Assembly (NCBI GenBank): GCA_026994195.1
Contig: JALWRH010000116.1
Location: 1-38,636 of the forward strand
DNA length: 38,636 nt
Reading direction: 5' to 3'
Source: Sedimenticola sp.
GTDB lineage: Bacteria; Pseudomonadota; Gammaproteobacteria; Chromatiales; Chromatiaceae
Position numbers and translations under genes: made by a program
Part shown: piece by piece, positions 7,795 through 15,650 of the stretch
How positions within the stretch are numbered: the stretch's first letter is position 1
Layout of the letters: each line of letters begins with the position of its first letter
The notes under the pieces: generated by a model
Database searches by the model: none
What the model was told of the DNA's origin: nothing
What the model saw: the letters and a program-made list of their open reading frames with translations, nothing else

Positions 7795-10647
7795 ATGACA
7801 GACAGGCGCCACAAGGACTGGGGCATGAGGTTTGTGCTGGGAACCATCCTGATAGTGCTTGCCGTTGCAGCTACCCGCCAGGAGTGGTTCTCCGGTCTGG
7901 ACCGGTTTGTTTATGACAGTTTTATTCGCCATCTGAACACGCCGGTGGCGGATGATATTCTCATTGTGGCCATCGATGCCAAAAGTCTTACAGCACTGGG
8001 CCGCTGGCCTTTCCCCAGAAAGATGCATGCGCATCTGCTGGATATTATTGCCCGGGGGAAGCCTGCTGTCGTGGGAGTGGATATCAACTTTGCCGAACCC
8101 GACCGGCAGCACCCTGAGGATGATCAGGCTTTGGTGCAGGCCACCCGGAATGCGCAAAATACCGTGTATCCTGTGGTACTGGAGCAGTACAGTACGGGCA
8201 GGGAATTGCGTGAGAGCCTGCCTTTTCCGGCATTGCGTGATGCGGCTGCCGCTCTGGGGCATGTGCATGTGGAGCTTGAAGCAGACGGAATTGCGCGTTC
8301 GGCGTTTCTCAAGGCGGGCCTGGACAGGCCAGTGTGGCCGGCGTTCTCTCTGGCCATGGCCAGGGTTGCCGGTGACTGGCCCCGGAGCCGTGGATTTCCT
8401 GAGTCAGCCAGAACAGTGATCTATCGGGACCTGTCACAGAATGTCTGGCGAAATCACCGTCAGGTGCTGATCCCTTTTCCCGCCAGTGGCAAGGACGTGG
8501 ACAGGGTATCTTATGCCGATGTGATCAACGGCAAAGTGGCGCCCAGGCGTTTCCAGGACAAGTATGTCCTGGTAGGAGCTACCGCCGCGGGGTTGGGCGA
8601 CAATATTCCCACGCCTGTTTCTGCCAACGGAAGGCCTGTTTTTGGCGTTGAGTTCAATGCCTGGGTGCTGAATGCACTGTTGCAGAATCGCCTGATCGTT
8701 CCTGTTGCCAAGTCCTGGCAATATGCTTTCAATACTGTGCTGGTTCTGATCATGCTGATGTTGTACCAGCCGCGGGGCTGGAAATGGGTTTATGGCATTG
8801 TTCTGCTGTTGGTCATCATTCCCGGGCTGGTTTATCTGCTGCTGGCAGCCTTTGGCTACTGGTATCCGCCTGCGGTCATGCTGATGAGCATCGTGTTCTT
8901 CTTTCTGGCTGCCAACTGGCACCTGCTCAGAAAACTGCTGAACGTGCTGTTTGAGGAAAGGCGCCTGTCGCAAACAGCGCTGACGGCGATTGGGGAAGCT
9001 GTCGTGCATCTCGATGGCAGGGGACATATCGTCAAGTTCAATCCCATTGCGGAAAAGTTTTCCGGCCGGGAGGCTGCTGATGTGAATGGCAGGCCCGTGG
9101 ATGATGTATTTCATCTTTATCAGCCCGAAGGGAGAGCATTTCTGCTGGGGGAGCAACTGTCGGGAAACCTGCACAATTTTAACCGGATTCTGTTGTTGAA
9201 AAGCGCTGATGGCAAGGAATACCGGGTCAATGTGGTGCTCAACAAAGTGTCCCGTTCTTCCGGAAACAACCAGACCACAGTGATGGTGCTTACGGATGTG
9301 AGCAAGGAACATGCTCTGGCCAGCGAGGTGTCCCACAGGAAGACGCACAATGTCCTCACCGGCTTGCCCAATCAGGGGCTTATGGCACAACGCTTGAAGG
9401 ACTACATGGCGAAGGCGAGTGCCAGGAGCAGCCGGCTGGCGGTGGTGTATCTGGATATCGATCATTTTTCCAAGATCAATGAGGTGCGTGGCATAGAGGT
9501 GGGAAACCAGCTGCTGCAGTCTGCCGCAGGCAAACTCAAGGAGTTTCTTGGTGATCAGGTGGATGTGGGGCATATTGGCGGAGATGAGTTTCTTCTGGTG
9601 CTGGAGGAATACAAGCTCGATCGCAGCATGGATGATATGGTGGGGTTGATCTTTGCCCTGTTTGCCCGGCCGTTGCACATCAAGGGCGTGGGCAATATGC
9701 GGGTTTCCGTAACCTTGGGGGTCAGTCTCTATCCCGAGCATGGCAACAGCCCTGAGCTGCTCATCGGTCATGCAAGCGCCGCCATGCACTATGGCAAAGC
9801 GGAAGGGGGCGGGCAGATCGTTTATTACGAATCCGGCATGCAGGACAAGGCCACCCGTATGCTGGAAATCGAGTCCTATCTGCATCATGCCCTGGACAAA
9901 GGAAAACTTGAGGTTTTCTACCAGCCCCTGATAGAGGCGTCCACGCTGAGAATAACCGGAGTGGAGGCCCTGGCGCGCCTCAGCAGTGAGTCCGGGCAGC
10001 CCATACCGCCGGAAGAGTTCATCGATGTCGCTGAACGCAGCGGCCTGATCGTGGAAATGGGCTATCAACAGCTGCATCGCGCCTGCACACAGCTGGAACA
10101 ATGGCGGAAGAAGGGGTTCCCTCTGAGACTGTCCTGCAATTTTTCGCCCCGGCAGATGAGCAGTTCCCAGGTGATGCAGAAGATTCATCAGATCGTGGAA
10201 GTGACAGGATTTGATCCCGAGTATCTCGATTTTGAGATCACTGAGAATATGTTGCTGTCCAGCACTCCGCAGGTGGAGGAGGTGCTGGAACAGGTTCAGG
10301 CCATGGGCATTGGCATCACCATTGATGATTTTGGCACGGGCTACAGCTCCATGAGCTATCTGACCCGCTTCCATTTTGATCGCCTGAAAATCGACCGATC
10401 CTTTGTGGAGGAGCTGCATAAGCAGGAGGGTTCCCGGGCCATTACTTCCGCGATCATTACCATGGCGCATGATCTGGGGCTGGGGGTGGTGGCTGAAGGC
10501 GTGGAAACTCTTGAACAGTACGAGCTTTTGCTTTCCCAGGGATGCGATGAAATCCAGGGATACTATATTGGCCGTCCCATGCGAGCAGAGTTGCTGCAGG
10601 AATATCTGGTCGCCAATGACGGATATGTGCGCTTGCCGGAGCAATGA
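7795..10647 (+). CDS. CHASE2-PAS-GGDEF-EAL c-di-GMP turnover protein
   Basis: A 950-residue inner-membrane sensor. A first helix (about 11-27) is followed by a periplasmic CHASE2 domain (about 40-300) and three helices (about 311-324, 331-356, 358-378). Next come a PAS-like domain (about 395-505), GGDEF and EAL. The diguanylate cyclase motif G-G-D-E-F is intact at 595-599, but the upstream inhibitory RxxD site is absent (G-D-Q-V). The phosphodiesterase domain keeps E-A-L (724-726), the N-F-S-P-R-Q asparagine, E-I-T-E-N, D-D-F-G-T-G (844-849), L-K-I-D-R and A-E-G-V-E-T, so it looks catalytically complete. It may therefore make or degrade c-di-GMP; net direction cannot be read from sequence. 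The ATG is one base after the FecR stop and shows no ribosome site, suggesting coupled translation. Confidence 0.93.
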   Translation: MTDRRHKDWGMRFVLGTILIVLAVAATRQEWFSGLDRFVYDSFIRHLNTPVADDILIVAIDAKSLTALGRWPFPRKMHAHLLDIIARGKPAVVGVDINFAEPDRQHPEDDQALVQATRNAQNTVYPVVLEQYSTGRELRESLPFPALRDAAAALGHVHVELEADGIARSAFLKAGLDRPVWPAFSLAMARVAGDWPRSRGFPESARTVIYRDLSQNVWRNHRQVLIPFPASGKDVDRVSYADVINGKVAPRRFQDKYVLVGATAAGLGDNIPTPVSANGRPVFGVEFNAWVLNALLQNRLIVPVAKSWQYAFNTVLVLIMLMLYQPRGWKWVYGIVLLLVIIPGLVYLLLAAFGYWYPPAVMLMSIVFFFLAANWHLLRKLLNVLFEERRLSQTALTAIGEAVVHLDGRGHIVKFNPIAEKFSGREAADVNGRPVDDVFHLYQPEGRAFLLGEQLSGNLHNFNRILLLKSADGKEYRVNVVLNKVSRSSGNNQTTVMVLTDVSKEHALASEVSHRKTHNVLTGLPNQGLMAQRLKDYMAKASARSSRLAVVYLDIDHFSKINEVRGIEVGNQLLQSAAGKLKEFLGDQVDVGHIGGDEFLLVLEEYKLDRSMDDMVGLIFALFARPLHIKGVGNMRVSVTLGVSLYPEHGNSPELLIGHASAAMHYGKAEGGGQIVYYESGMQDKATRMLEIESYLHHALDKGKLEVFYQPLIEASTLRITGVEALARLSSESGQPIPPEEFIDVAERSGLIVEMGYQQLHRACTQLEQWRKKGFPLRLSCNFSPRQMSSSQVMQKIHQIVEVTGFDPEYLDFEITENMLLSSTPQVEEVLEQVQAMGIGITIDDFGTGYSSMSYLTRFHFDRLKIDRSFVEELHKQEGSRAITSAIITMAHDLGLGVVAEGVETLEQYELLLSQGCDEIQGYYIGRPMRAELLQEYLVANDGYVRLPEQ

Positions 10648-10667
10648 GCGCAGACAGGGCGGCCGAG

Positions 10668-10686
10668 GGCGATACATTTTATCGCC
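10668..10686. other. Hairpin downstream of the GGDEF-EAL gene
   Basis: GGCGATA (10668-10674) pairs with TATCGCC (10680-10686) around a five-base loop. No T tract follows, so it is at best a weak terminator or an mRNA 3'-end stabiliser. Confidence 0.4.
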
Positions 10687-10715
10687 GGGTCAATACCTCA
10701 AATGCTTGAAAAAGC

Positions 10716-10744
10716 TTGAAATCCTTTCGCAGTTCTCCTAGAAT
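10716..10744 (+). promoter_or_regulatory. Sigma-70 promoter of the rpsF operon
   Basis: TTGAAA (10716-10721), a 17-base spacer and TAGAAT (10739-10744) give a near-consensus promoter. It would create a leader of about 75 bases before rpsF. Confidence 0.75.
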
Positions 10745-10754
10745 CCGCGCTCCT

Positions 10755-10803
10755 GATCGGCTTTCGGGCCGATCCTCCTTGCCTCACCGTTTGCGCGGGA
10801 GGC
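10755..10803 (+). promoter_or_regulatory. Double-hairpin rpsF leader, candidate S6:S18 binding site
   Basis: Two hairpins fill the leader. The first is GATCGGC/GCCGATC (10755-10761 with 10768-10774). The second is GCCTC-A-CCG paired with CGG-GAGGC (10781-10789 with 10796-10803), interrupted by a bulged A next to CCG. An S6:S18 autoregulatory RNA with a conserved CCG is known in rpsF leaders of many bacteria. The position and the CCG fit, but I cannot confirm the full consensus by eye. Confidence 0.45.
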
Positions 10804-10828
10804 TTTTGATTAGCCATAAGGAGCTACA

Positions 10829-11182
10829 ATGCGACACTACGAAATCGTTTTCATGGTCCACCCGGACCAGAGCGAGCAGGTGCCCTCTATGATCGAGCGT
10901 TATACCGCCAGCATAGAAGCGGATGGTGGCAAGATCCACCGTCTGGAAGACTGGGGCCGCCGCCAGCTCGCCTATCCCATCAACAAGCTGCACAAGGCGC
11001 ACTACGTGCTCATGAACATCGAATGCGAAAGCGGTACTCTGAATGATTTGGAGACTGCATTCCGCTTCAATGACGCAGTGATTCGTCACCTGACTATCCG
11101 TCGTGACGATGCCCTTACCACCCCCTCTCTGCTGGCCAAGGCCGATGAGAAAGAAGCAGCTCCTGAAGCTGCAGCCGGATAA
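10829..11182 (+). CDS. rpsF: 30S ribosomal protein S6
   Basis: A 117-residue protein beginning [12 protein letters not shown], with [13 protein letters not shown] and H-Y-V-L-M, all hallmarks of bS6. It pairs with S18 on the platform of the small subunit. The tail is Ala/Glu-rich, as in other Proteobacteria. A ribosome site (AAGGAG) lies seven bases before the ATG. It is the first gene of the rpsF-rpsR-DUF2232-rplI operon; priB, present between rpsF and rpsR in enterics, is absent. Confidence 0.98.
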   Translation: MRHYEIVFMVHPDQSEQVPSMIERYTASIEADGGKIHRLEDWGRRQLAYPINKLHKAHYVLMNIECESGTLNDLETAFRFNDAVIRHLTIRRDDALTTPSLLAKADEKEAAPEAAAG

Positions 11183-11197
11183 CGGGAGGATATAGAT

Positions 11198-11425
11198 ATG
11201 TCACGTTACATGCGTCGCAGAAAATATTGCCGCTTCACTGTGGAAGGCATTACCGAGATTGACTACAAGGATCTCGCGCTGCTCAAGCAGTATGTCAGCG
11301 AGTCGGGCAAGATCGTGCCCAGCCGCATCACCGGTACCAGCGCCAAGTATCAGCGCCAGTTGGCCACGGCCATCAAGCGCGCCCGTTTCCTGGCACTGAT
11401 GCCTTATACCGATTCCCACAAATAA
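11198..11425 (+). CDS. rpsR: 30S ribosomal protein S18
   Basis: A 75-residue basic protein with R-R-K-Y-C-R-F-T and the conserved I-D-Y-K-D-L followed by I-V-P-S-R-I-T-G-T and [13 protein letters not shown], standard for bS18. It binds 16S rRNA together with S6. A GGGAGG ribosome site precedes the ATG, and the gene lies 15 bases after rpsF. Confidence 0.98.
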   Translation: MSRYMRRRKYCRFTVEGITEIDYKDLALLKQYVSESGKIVPSRITGTSAKYQRQLATAIKRARFLALMPYTDSHK

Positions 11426-11526
11426 TTCTTTTACGGAAGGGCATTTCCTGGAGTGTATCCGGGGAGAGGCTTTTCCAAAAGAAAATGTGGATGACTCCTT
11501 GTAGAGAGCGCAGTGCGGAGAGCAAC

Positions 11527-11562
11527 ATGAATTCTGGTGCTGCGTTGGAGAAAGCCCGATGA
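11527..11562 (+). CDS. Possible 11-codon leader ORF coupled to the DUF2232 gene
   Basis: An ATG at 11527 sits six bases after GGAG and opens an 11-codon frame (M-N-S-G-A-A-L-E-K-A-R). Its TGA overlaps the ATG of the following membrane-protein gene in the arrangement ATGA. The spacing and overlap are what one expects for translational coupling, but a frame this short can arise by chance and nothing shows that it is translated. Confidence 0.25.
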   Translation: MNSGAALEKAR

Positions 11563-12473
11563 AGGCCTTGGCGGCCTTCATCATGAAAGGCCGGATGCAG
11601 GCGGTCATGGTGGCCTCGGTGTTCACCGTGCTGGCTCTGCTCATTACCCCCCTGGGGATCGCCAGTTCTGCCGTGGTGGCTCTGGTCACTTTGCGACGGG
11701 GATTCCGGGAAGGCCTGCTGGTCATGTTCTTTGGACTGGCGGCACTCATGGGGTTCGGCATGCTGCTGTTCGGGCAGCCTCTGTCCCTGGCGGTTGCCGG
11801 TGGATTGCTATGGCTGCCCATGCTGATACTGGCGGAGGTACTGCGGTCCACGCGGTCCCTGAAGCTGGTGATAGAGGTGGCGGTAGTGCTGGGGGCGCTG
11901 CTCATCGGCGTGCAGTACTTGATGCTGGATGACGTCGCCGGGTTCTGGACCGGGATACTGGAAGAATACAGTGCCCAGATCATGGATCCCAATGTGGTCA
12001 GCGATGCAGATCGCAAGGCCATGGTGACGGAGATGGCGCCCTGGATGGCCGGTGGCATGGGAGCCGCATGGTTCCTGCAACTGGCCTTGTCGTTGTTTCT
12101 GGCCAGAAGCTGGCAGGCGCTGCTGTACAACCCGGGCGGCTTTGGCGAGGAACTGCGGCAGCTCAGGCTGGGTTACTGGTTGCTGATCCTGGTGCCGGTA
12201 TTGTTGGTGCTGGGCAGCTTGTCGGACACACCGGGTTTGGCATCACAGCTTGCCCTGGTTGGCATGGCGGCTTTTTTTCTGCAGGGAGTGGCCCTGGTGC
12301 ATGGACTGGTCAAAGAGTTCAATGCCAACCAGGGCTGGCTTATCGGTTTTTATATATTGTTGGTCATTGGTATGCCGGCGAGTTTTACCGCAGTATCTGC
12401 GGCGGGGTTTGCCGATGGCTGGTTGAATTTTCGGGCGAGAGTCCGGGCTCGCGGTCCCAGGGGCGGCGGGTGA
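11559..12473 (+). CDS. DUF2232 (YybS-like) inner-membrane protein
   Basis: A 304-residue hydrophobic protein with about eight predicted membrane helices and a short Arg-rich C-terminus. Its position between rpsR and rplI is characteristic of the DUF2232 family in Pseudomonas-like Gammaproteobacteria, and the helix layout fits that family. No catalytic residues stand out. The function is unknown; the family resembles small integral-membrane substrate-binding modules of transporters, but nothing here proves transport. The ATG at 11559 has GGAG eight bases upstream, and an 11-codon frame overlaps it. Confidence 0.8.
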   Translation: MKALAAFIMKGRMQAVMVASVFTVLALLITPLGIASSAVVALVTLRRGFREGLLVMFFGLAALMGFGMLLFGQPLSLAVAGGLLWLPMLILAEVLRSTRSLKLVIEVAVVLGALLIGVQYLMLDDVAGFWTGILEEYSAQIMDPNVVSDADRKAMVTEMAPWMAGGMGAAWFLQLALSLFLARSWQALLYNPGGFGEELRQLRLGYWLLILVPVLLVLGSLSDTPGLASQLALVGMAAFFLQGVALVHGLVKEFNANQGWLIGFYILLVIGMPASFTAVSAAGFADGWLNFRARVRARGPRGGG

Positions 12474-12498
12474 GAGACCTTAATGAGGTACAAGTAAA

Positions 12499-12951
12499 AT
12501 GGAAGTGATTCTTCTGGATAAAGTAACAGGCCTGGGTGATCTGGGTGACAAAGTCGTGGTCAAGCCTGGCTATGGCCGCAATTTCCTGATTCCCAGTGGC
12601 AAAGCCATACCTGCCACCAGTGACAACCTGGCGGTGTTCGAGCAACGGCGCGCCGAGCTGGAAAAAGAGGCTGCTGAGAAGCTGGCGGCTGCCGAGTCCC
12701 GCAAGGCGGCCATCGAGAACATGGGCAGTGTCACCATCTCCCACAAAGCGGGCGAGGAAGGCAAGCTGTTCGGCTCCGTGGGCACCATCGATATATCCCG
12801 TGCCTGCGAAGAAGCTGGCGTGGCTGTGGAGAAGAACGAGATTCGTTTGCCCGAAGGCCCCATGCGCGCCACCGGTGAATTCGAGATCGTGCTGCACCTG
12901 CATCCTGACGTGAATGCTGACCTGAAAGTCATCATAGTCGCTGAGGAGTGA
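12499..12951 (+). CDS. rplI: 50S ribosomal protein L9
   Basis: A 150-residue protein starting M-E-V-I-L-L-D-K-V and continuing L-G-D-L-G-D-K-V-V-V-K-P-G-Y-G-R-N-F-L-I-P, the diagnostic N-terminal domain of bL9. A long connecting helix (about 40-75) leads to the C-terminal domain. L9 binds 23S rRNA near the L1 stalk and supports reading-frame fidelity. GAGG lies upstream of the ATG. It is the last gene of the operon; a strong terminator follows at 13070. Confidence 0.98.
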   Translation: MEVILLDKVTGLGDLGDKVVVKPGYGRNFLIPSGKAIPATSDNLAVFEQRRAELEKEAAEKLAAAESRKAAIENMGSVTISHKAGEEGKLFGSVGTIDISRACEEAGVAVEKNEIRLPEGPMRATGEFEIVLHLHPDVNADLKVIIVAEE

Positions 12952-13022
12952 GGCGGCCCCCCGGCTGGGGTTGCTTTTCATAACGACCGGAGAGGGCGCC
13001 TGCCTTCTCCAGGTGCGGTCTT

Positions 13023-13045
13023 CCTGCTGCCTGTGTGGCAGCAGG
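13023..13045 (+). other. Strong hairpin after rplI
   Basis: CCTGCTGCC (13023-13031) pairs perfectly with GGCAGCAGG (13037-13045) around TGTGT. No T tract follows, so it may protect the mRNA 3' end or slow polymerase ahead of the true terminator just downstream. Confidence 0.5.
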
Positions 13046-13069
13046 GAGGCAATGTCCTACATGAGAAAT

Positions 13070-13104
13070 CCACGATAAGGCATTGTCTTGTCGTGGTTTT
13101 TTTA
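13070..13104 (+). terminator. Intrinsic terminator of the rpsF-rplI operon
   Basis: A ten-pair stem, CCACGATAAG (13070-13079) with CTTGTCGTGG (13087-13096, one G-T pair), has a seven-base loop and is followed directly by seven T residues. This separates the ribosomal operon from dnaB. Confidence 0.9.
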
Positions 13105-13158
13105 TTTATTCTGTATCCCCGTATTTCCAAGCCGGTGTTTTTTGGGTAATCTGCCAGC

Positions 13159-14574
13159 ATGCCATTTGAAAGCTCCTTCCCCGAATCTCCTCCTGAGTAT
13201 CCTGAAATGGATGCCGAGGTCGAGCAGTTGCGCGTGCCGCCCCATTCCCTCCAGGCCGAGCAGTCGGTCATTGGCGGCCTGATGCTGGACAACAGCACCT
13301 GGGATCAGGTGGCGGACCGGGTCAGCGCAGAAGATTTCTACCGCCGGGAACATCAGCTGATCTTTGCGGTTGTAGGCGGACTTGCCGAAGAGCAAAAGCC
13401 CTTTGATGTCGTCACCCTGGCGGAAGAACTGGAGCGCCGGGAAGAGCTGGAGGATGTGGGCGGATTGCCGTATCTGGCGGCGCTTGCGGAGGATACCCCC
13501 AGCGCCGCCAATATCCGCGCCTATGCAGACATCGTGCGCGAACATTCTGTGACCCGTCAGCTGATCCGGGTTGGCACTGAGATTGCCGAAAGCGGTTTTC
13601 GCCCGGAAGGCCGCAAGGTGGCCCAGCTTCTTGATGAGGCTGAGAACAAGGTATTCCAGATTGCCGAGCAGCGGAACAAGGAAGGGGAGGGCTTCCAGTC
13701 CATCAAGTCCCTGTTGGGCAAGGCCGTGAATCGCATCGACGAACTTTATGGCAATGACGATCCCATCACCGGCCTGAGCACCGGCTTCGATGATTTCGAC
13801 CAGATGACCTCTGGCCTGCAGCCTGCAGACCTGGTCATCGTGGCCGGGCGTCCCTCCATGGGTAAGACTACCTTTGCCATGAATATGGCAGAGAACGTGG
13901 CCATCAAGTCCGGCAAGCCTGTGGCCGTATTTTCCATGGAAATGCCCGGTGAATCCCTGACCATGCGCATGATTTCATCTTTGGGGCGCATCGACGGACA
14001 CCGCATCCGCACCGGGCAGCTGGATGACGACGAGTGGCCGCGCCTGACCTCCACGGTCAATATTCTCAGCCAGGCGAAATTGTTCATCGACGATACAGCG
14101 GCTTTGAGCCCCACGGATCTGCGCGCCCGGGCCCGGCGTCTGATGCGTGAGCAGGGGCAGCTGGGGCTCATCGTCATCGATTATCTGCAGTTGATGCAGA
14201 TTCCCGGTGGAGGAGAGAACCGCACCAACGAGATCTCCACCATCTCCCGCAGCCTCAAGGCTCTGGCCAAGGAGCTGAACGTGCCGGTGATTGCCCTGTC
14301 CCAGCTCAACCGCAGTTTGGAACAGCGGCCCAACAAGCGTCCCATCATGTCCGACCTGCGGGAATCCGGCGCCATCGAACAGGATGCCGACCTGGTGGTG
14401 TTCATCTACCGGGATGAGGTGTACAACCCCGAGAGCGAGCATAAGGGCATGGCCGAAATCATTATCGGCAAGCAGCGTAATGGCCCCATAGGCACCGTCA
14501 ACCTGACCTTCCTGGGCCAGTTCACCAAGTTCGAGAATTACATCAACCCGGTGTACGGCGACCCTGTTCATTGA
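13159..14574 (+). CDS. dnaB: Replicative DNA helicase DnaB
   Basis: A 471-residue hexameric helicase of the replication fork. The N-terminal domain (about 25-130, with P-P-H-S-L-Q-A-E-Q-S-V-I-G-G) binds primase. The RecA-like C-terminal domain holds the Walker A motif G-R-P-S-M-G-K-T (about 231-238), the Walker B stretch L-I-V-I-D-Y-L-Q-L-M and the segment S-D-L-R-E-S-G-A-I-E-Q-D-A-D. The domain is uninterrupted: no intein is inserted, although DnaB is a frequent intein host. No clear ribosome site precedes the ATG at 13159; a second in-frame ATG lies at 13207. It is followed by alr as in E. coli, with overlapping or nearly overlapping ends. Confidence 0.97.
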   Translation: MPFESSFPESPPEYPEMDAEVEQLRVPPHSLQAEQSVIGGLMLDNSTWDQVADRVSAEDFYRREHQLIFAVVGGLAEEQKPFDVVTLAEELERREELEDVGGLPYLAALAEDTPSAANIRAYADIVREHSVTRQLIRVGTEIAESGFRPEGRKVAQLLDEAENKVFQIAEQRNKEGEGFQSIKSLLGKAVNRIDELYGNDDPITGLSTGFDDFDQMTSGLQPADLVIVAGRPSMGKTTFAMNMAENVAIKSGKPVAVFSMEMPGESLTMRMISSLGRIDGHRIRTGQLDDDEWPRLTSTVNILSQAKLFIDDTAALSPTDLRARARRLMREQGQLGLIVIDYLQLMQIPGGGENRTNEISTISRSLKALAKELNVPVIALSQLNRSLEQRPNKRPIMSDLRESGAIEQDADLVVFIYRDEVYNPESEHKGMAEIIIGKQRNGPIGTVNLTFLGQFTKFENYINPVYGDPVH

Positions 14575-14588
14575 ATTCAGCCCCCAAG

Positions 14589-15650
14589 ATGTCCTTTTCC
14601 CCGTGGATAGAGATCGACACCCGCGCCCTGCGTCACAACCTGGGCGTGGTGCGCGATCATGCCCCCGGATCCCGAATCATGGCGGTGATCAAGGCCGATG
14701 CCTATGGTCACGGCGTACAGGTGGCTGCCAGCGCCCTGGAAGAAGCGGACAGTTTTGCCGTGGCCCGGGTGGAAGAGGGCCTGGAACTGCGCCGGGCCGG
14801 GGTGGAAAAGCCCGTGCTGGTGCTGGGGGGTGCTCATGATGCCCAAGAATTGGAAGCCGCTGCCGCTGCCGGCCTGGATCTGGTGGTACACCATGCCTTT
14901 CAACTGGCCCTGCTCAGGGAAACGCCTTTGCCGTCGCCCGTGGCCGTCTGGCTCAAGGTGGATACGGGCATGAACCGCCTGGGCGTGAAGCCGGGAGAGG
15001 TGCCCGGCGTATTGCAGACCTTGAAATCCCTGGCCAAGGTTCGTGGCTGTCTTACTCACCTGGCCAACGCGGACGACCTGGGCGATGACTTCACCAGGGT
15101 GCAGGTGCAGCGCTTCCACACCGCTGTAGGTCATACAGGGCTGCCTCTGTCCATCGCCAACTCCGCCGGTATTCTGGGCTGGCCCGAAAGCCATGCCGAC
15201 TGGGTGCGCCCGGGCATCATGCTCTATGGCGCTTCGCCCTTTGCCGCACCGGTGGATGTCCTGCAGCCGGTGATGACCTTTGCCTCGCGCCTGATATCAG
15301 TAAAGAAAGTGCGCGCCGGGGAGCCCGTGGGCTACGGTGGCCTGTGGCAGGCGCCCAGGGACAGCATCATTGGGGTGGTGGCGGCCGGTTATGCCGACGG
15401 CTATCCCCGGGAAATGCCAGGTGGCGCCCCGGTGCTGGTGAACGGGCTGATTGCCCCCCTGGTGGGGCGTGTATCCATGGATACCCTGATGGTGGATCTG
15501 ACGGAGCAGCCTGAAGCCTGTCCCGGCGATCCGGTGATACTCTGGGGGCGTGGGCTGCCTGCGGAGACCATTGCTGGCGCTGCGCAGACCATACCCTACA
15601 CCCTGTTCTGTGGTATCGGTGGCCGGGTACGCCGGAAGGTGCTGACCTGA
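14589..15650 (+). CDS. alr: Alanine racemase
   Basis: A PLP-dependent fold-III enzyme that makes D-alanine for peptidoglycan. The PLP lysine lies in V-I-K-A-D-A-Y-G-H-G (K35). The second catalytic residue, a tyrosine, is in P-V-G-Y-G-G-L-W (about Y249). V-R-P-G-I-M-L-Y-G and G-R-V-S-M-D are also present. From the ATG at 14589 the protein has 353 residues and the N-terminus aligns with usual family starts. A TTG at 14571 overlapping the dnaB stop would add six residues; neither has a strong ribosome site. The stop shares one base with the radA start. Confidence 0.95.
   Translation: MSFSPWIEIDTRALRHNLGVVRDHAPGSRIMAVIKADAYGHGVQVAASALEEADSFAVARVEEGLELRRAGVEKPVLVLGGAHDAQELEAAAAAGLDLVVHHAFQLALLRETPLPSPVAVWLKVDTGMNRLGVKPGEVPGVLQTLKSLAKVRGCLTHLANADDLGDDFTRVQVQRFHTAVGHTGLPLSIANSAGILGWPESHADWVRPGIMLYGASPFAAPVDVLQPVMTFASRLISVKKVRAGEPVGYGGLWQAPRDSIIGVVAAGYADGYPREMPGGAPVLVNGLIAPLVGRVSMDTLMVDLTEQPEACPGDPVILWGRGLPAETIAGAAQTIPYTLFCGIGGRVRRKVLT

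Noticed and set aside
8434-10677. Very long open frame antisense to the GGDEF-EAL gene (747 codons)
   Set aside because: It mirrors the codon structure of the real gene, encodes His/Gln-rich low-sense protein without any recognisable domain, and has no ribosome site. The plus-strand product has intact CHASE2, GGDEF and EAL motifs.
10781-10814. Intrinsic terminator or attenuator in the rpsF leader
   Set aside because: The hairpin is followed by only four T residues and then the rpsF ribosome site, so a protein-binding leader is a better reading.
13159-14574. Intein in dnaB
   Set aside because: The helicase domain is continuous through Walker A and the later motifs, and the length is normal (471 residues).
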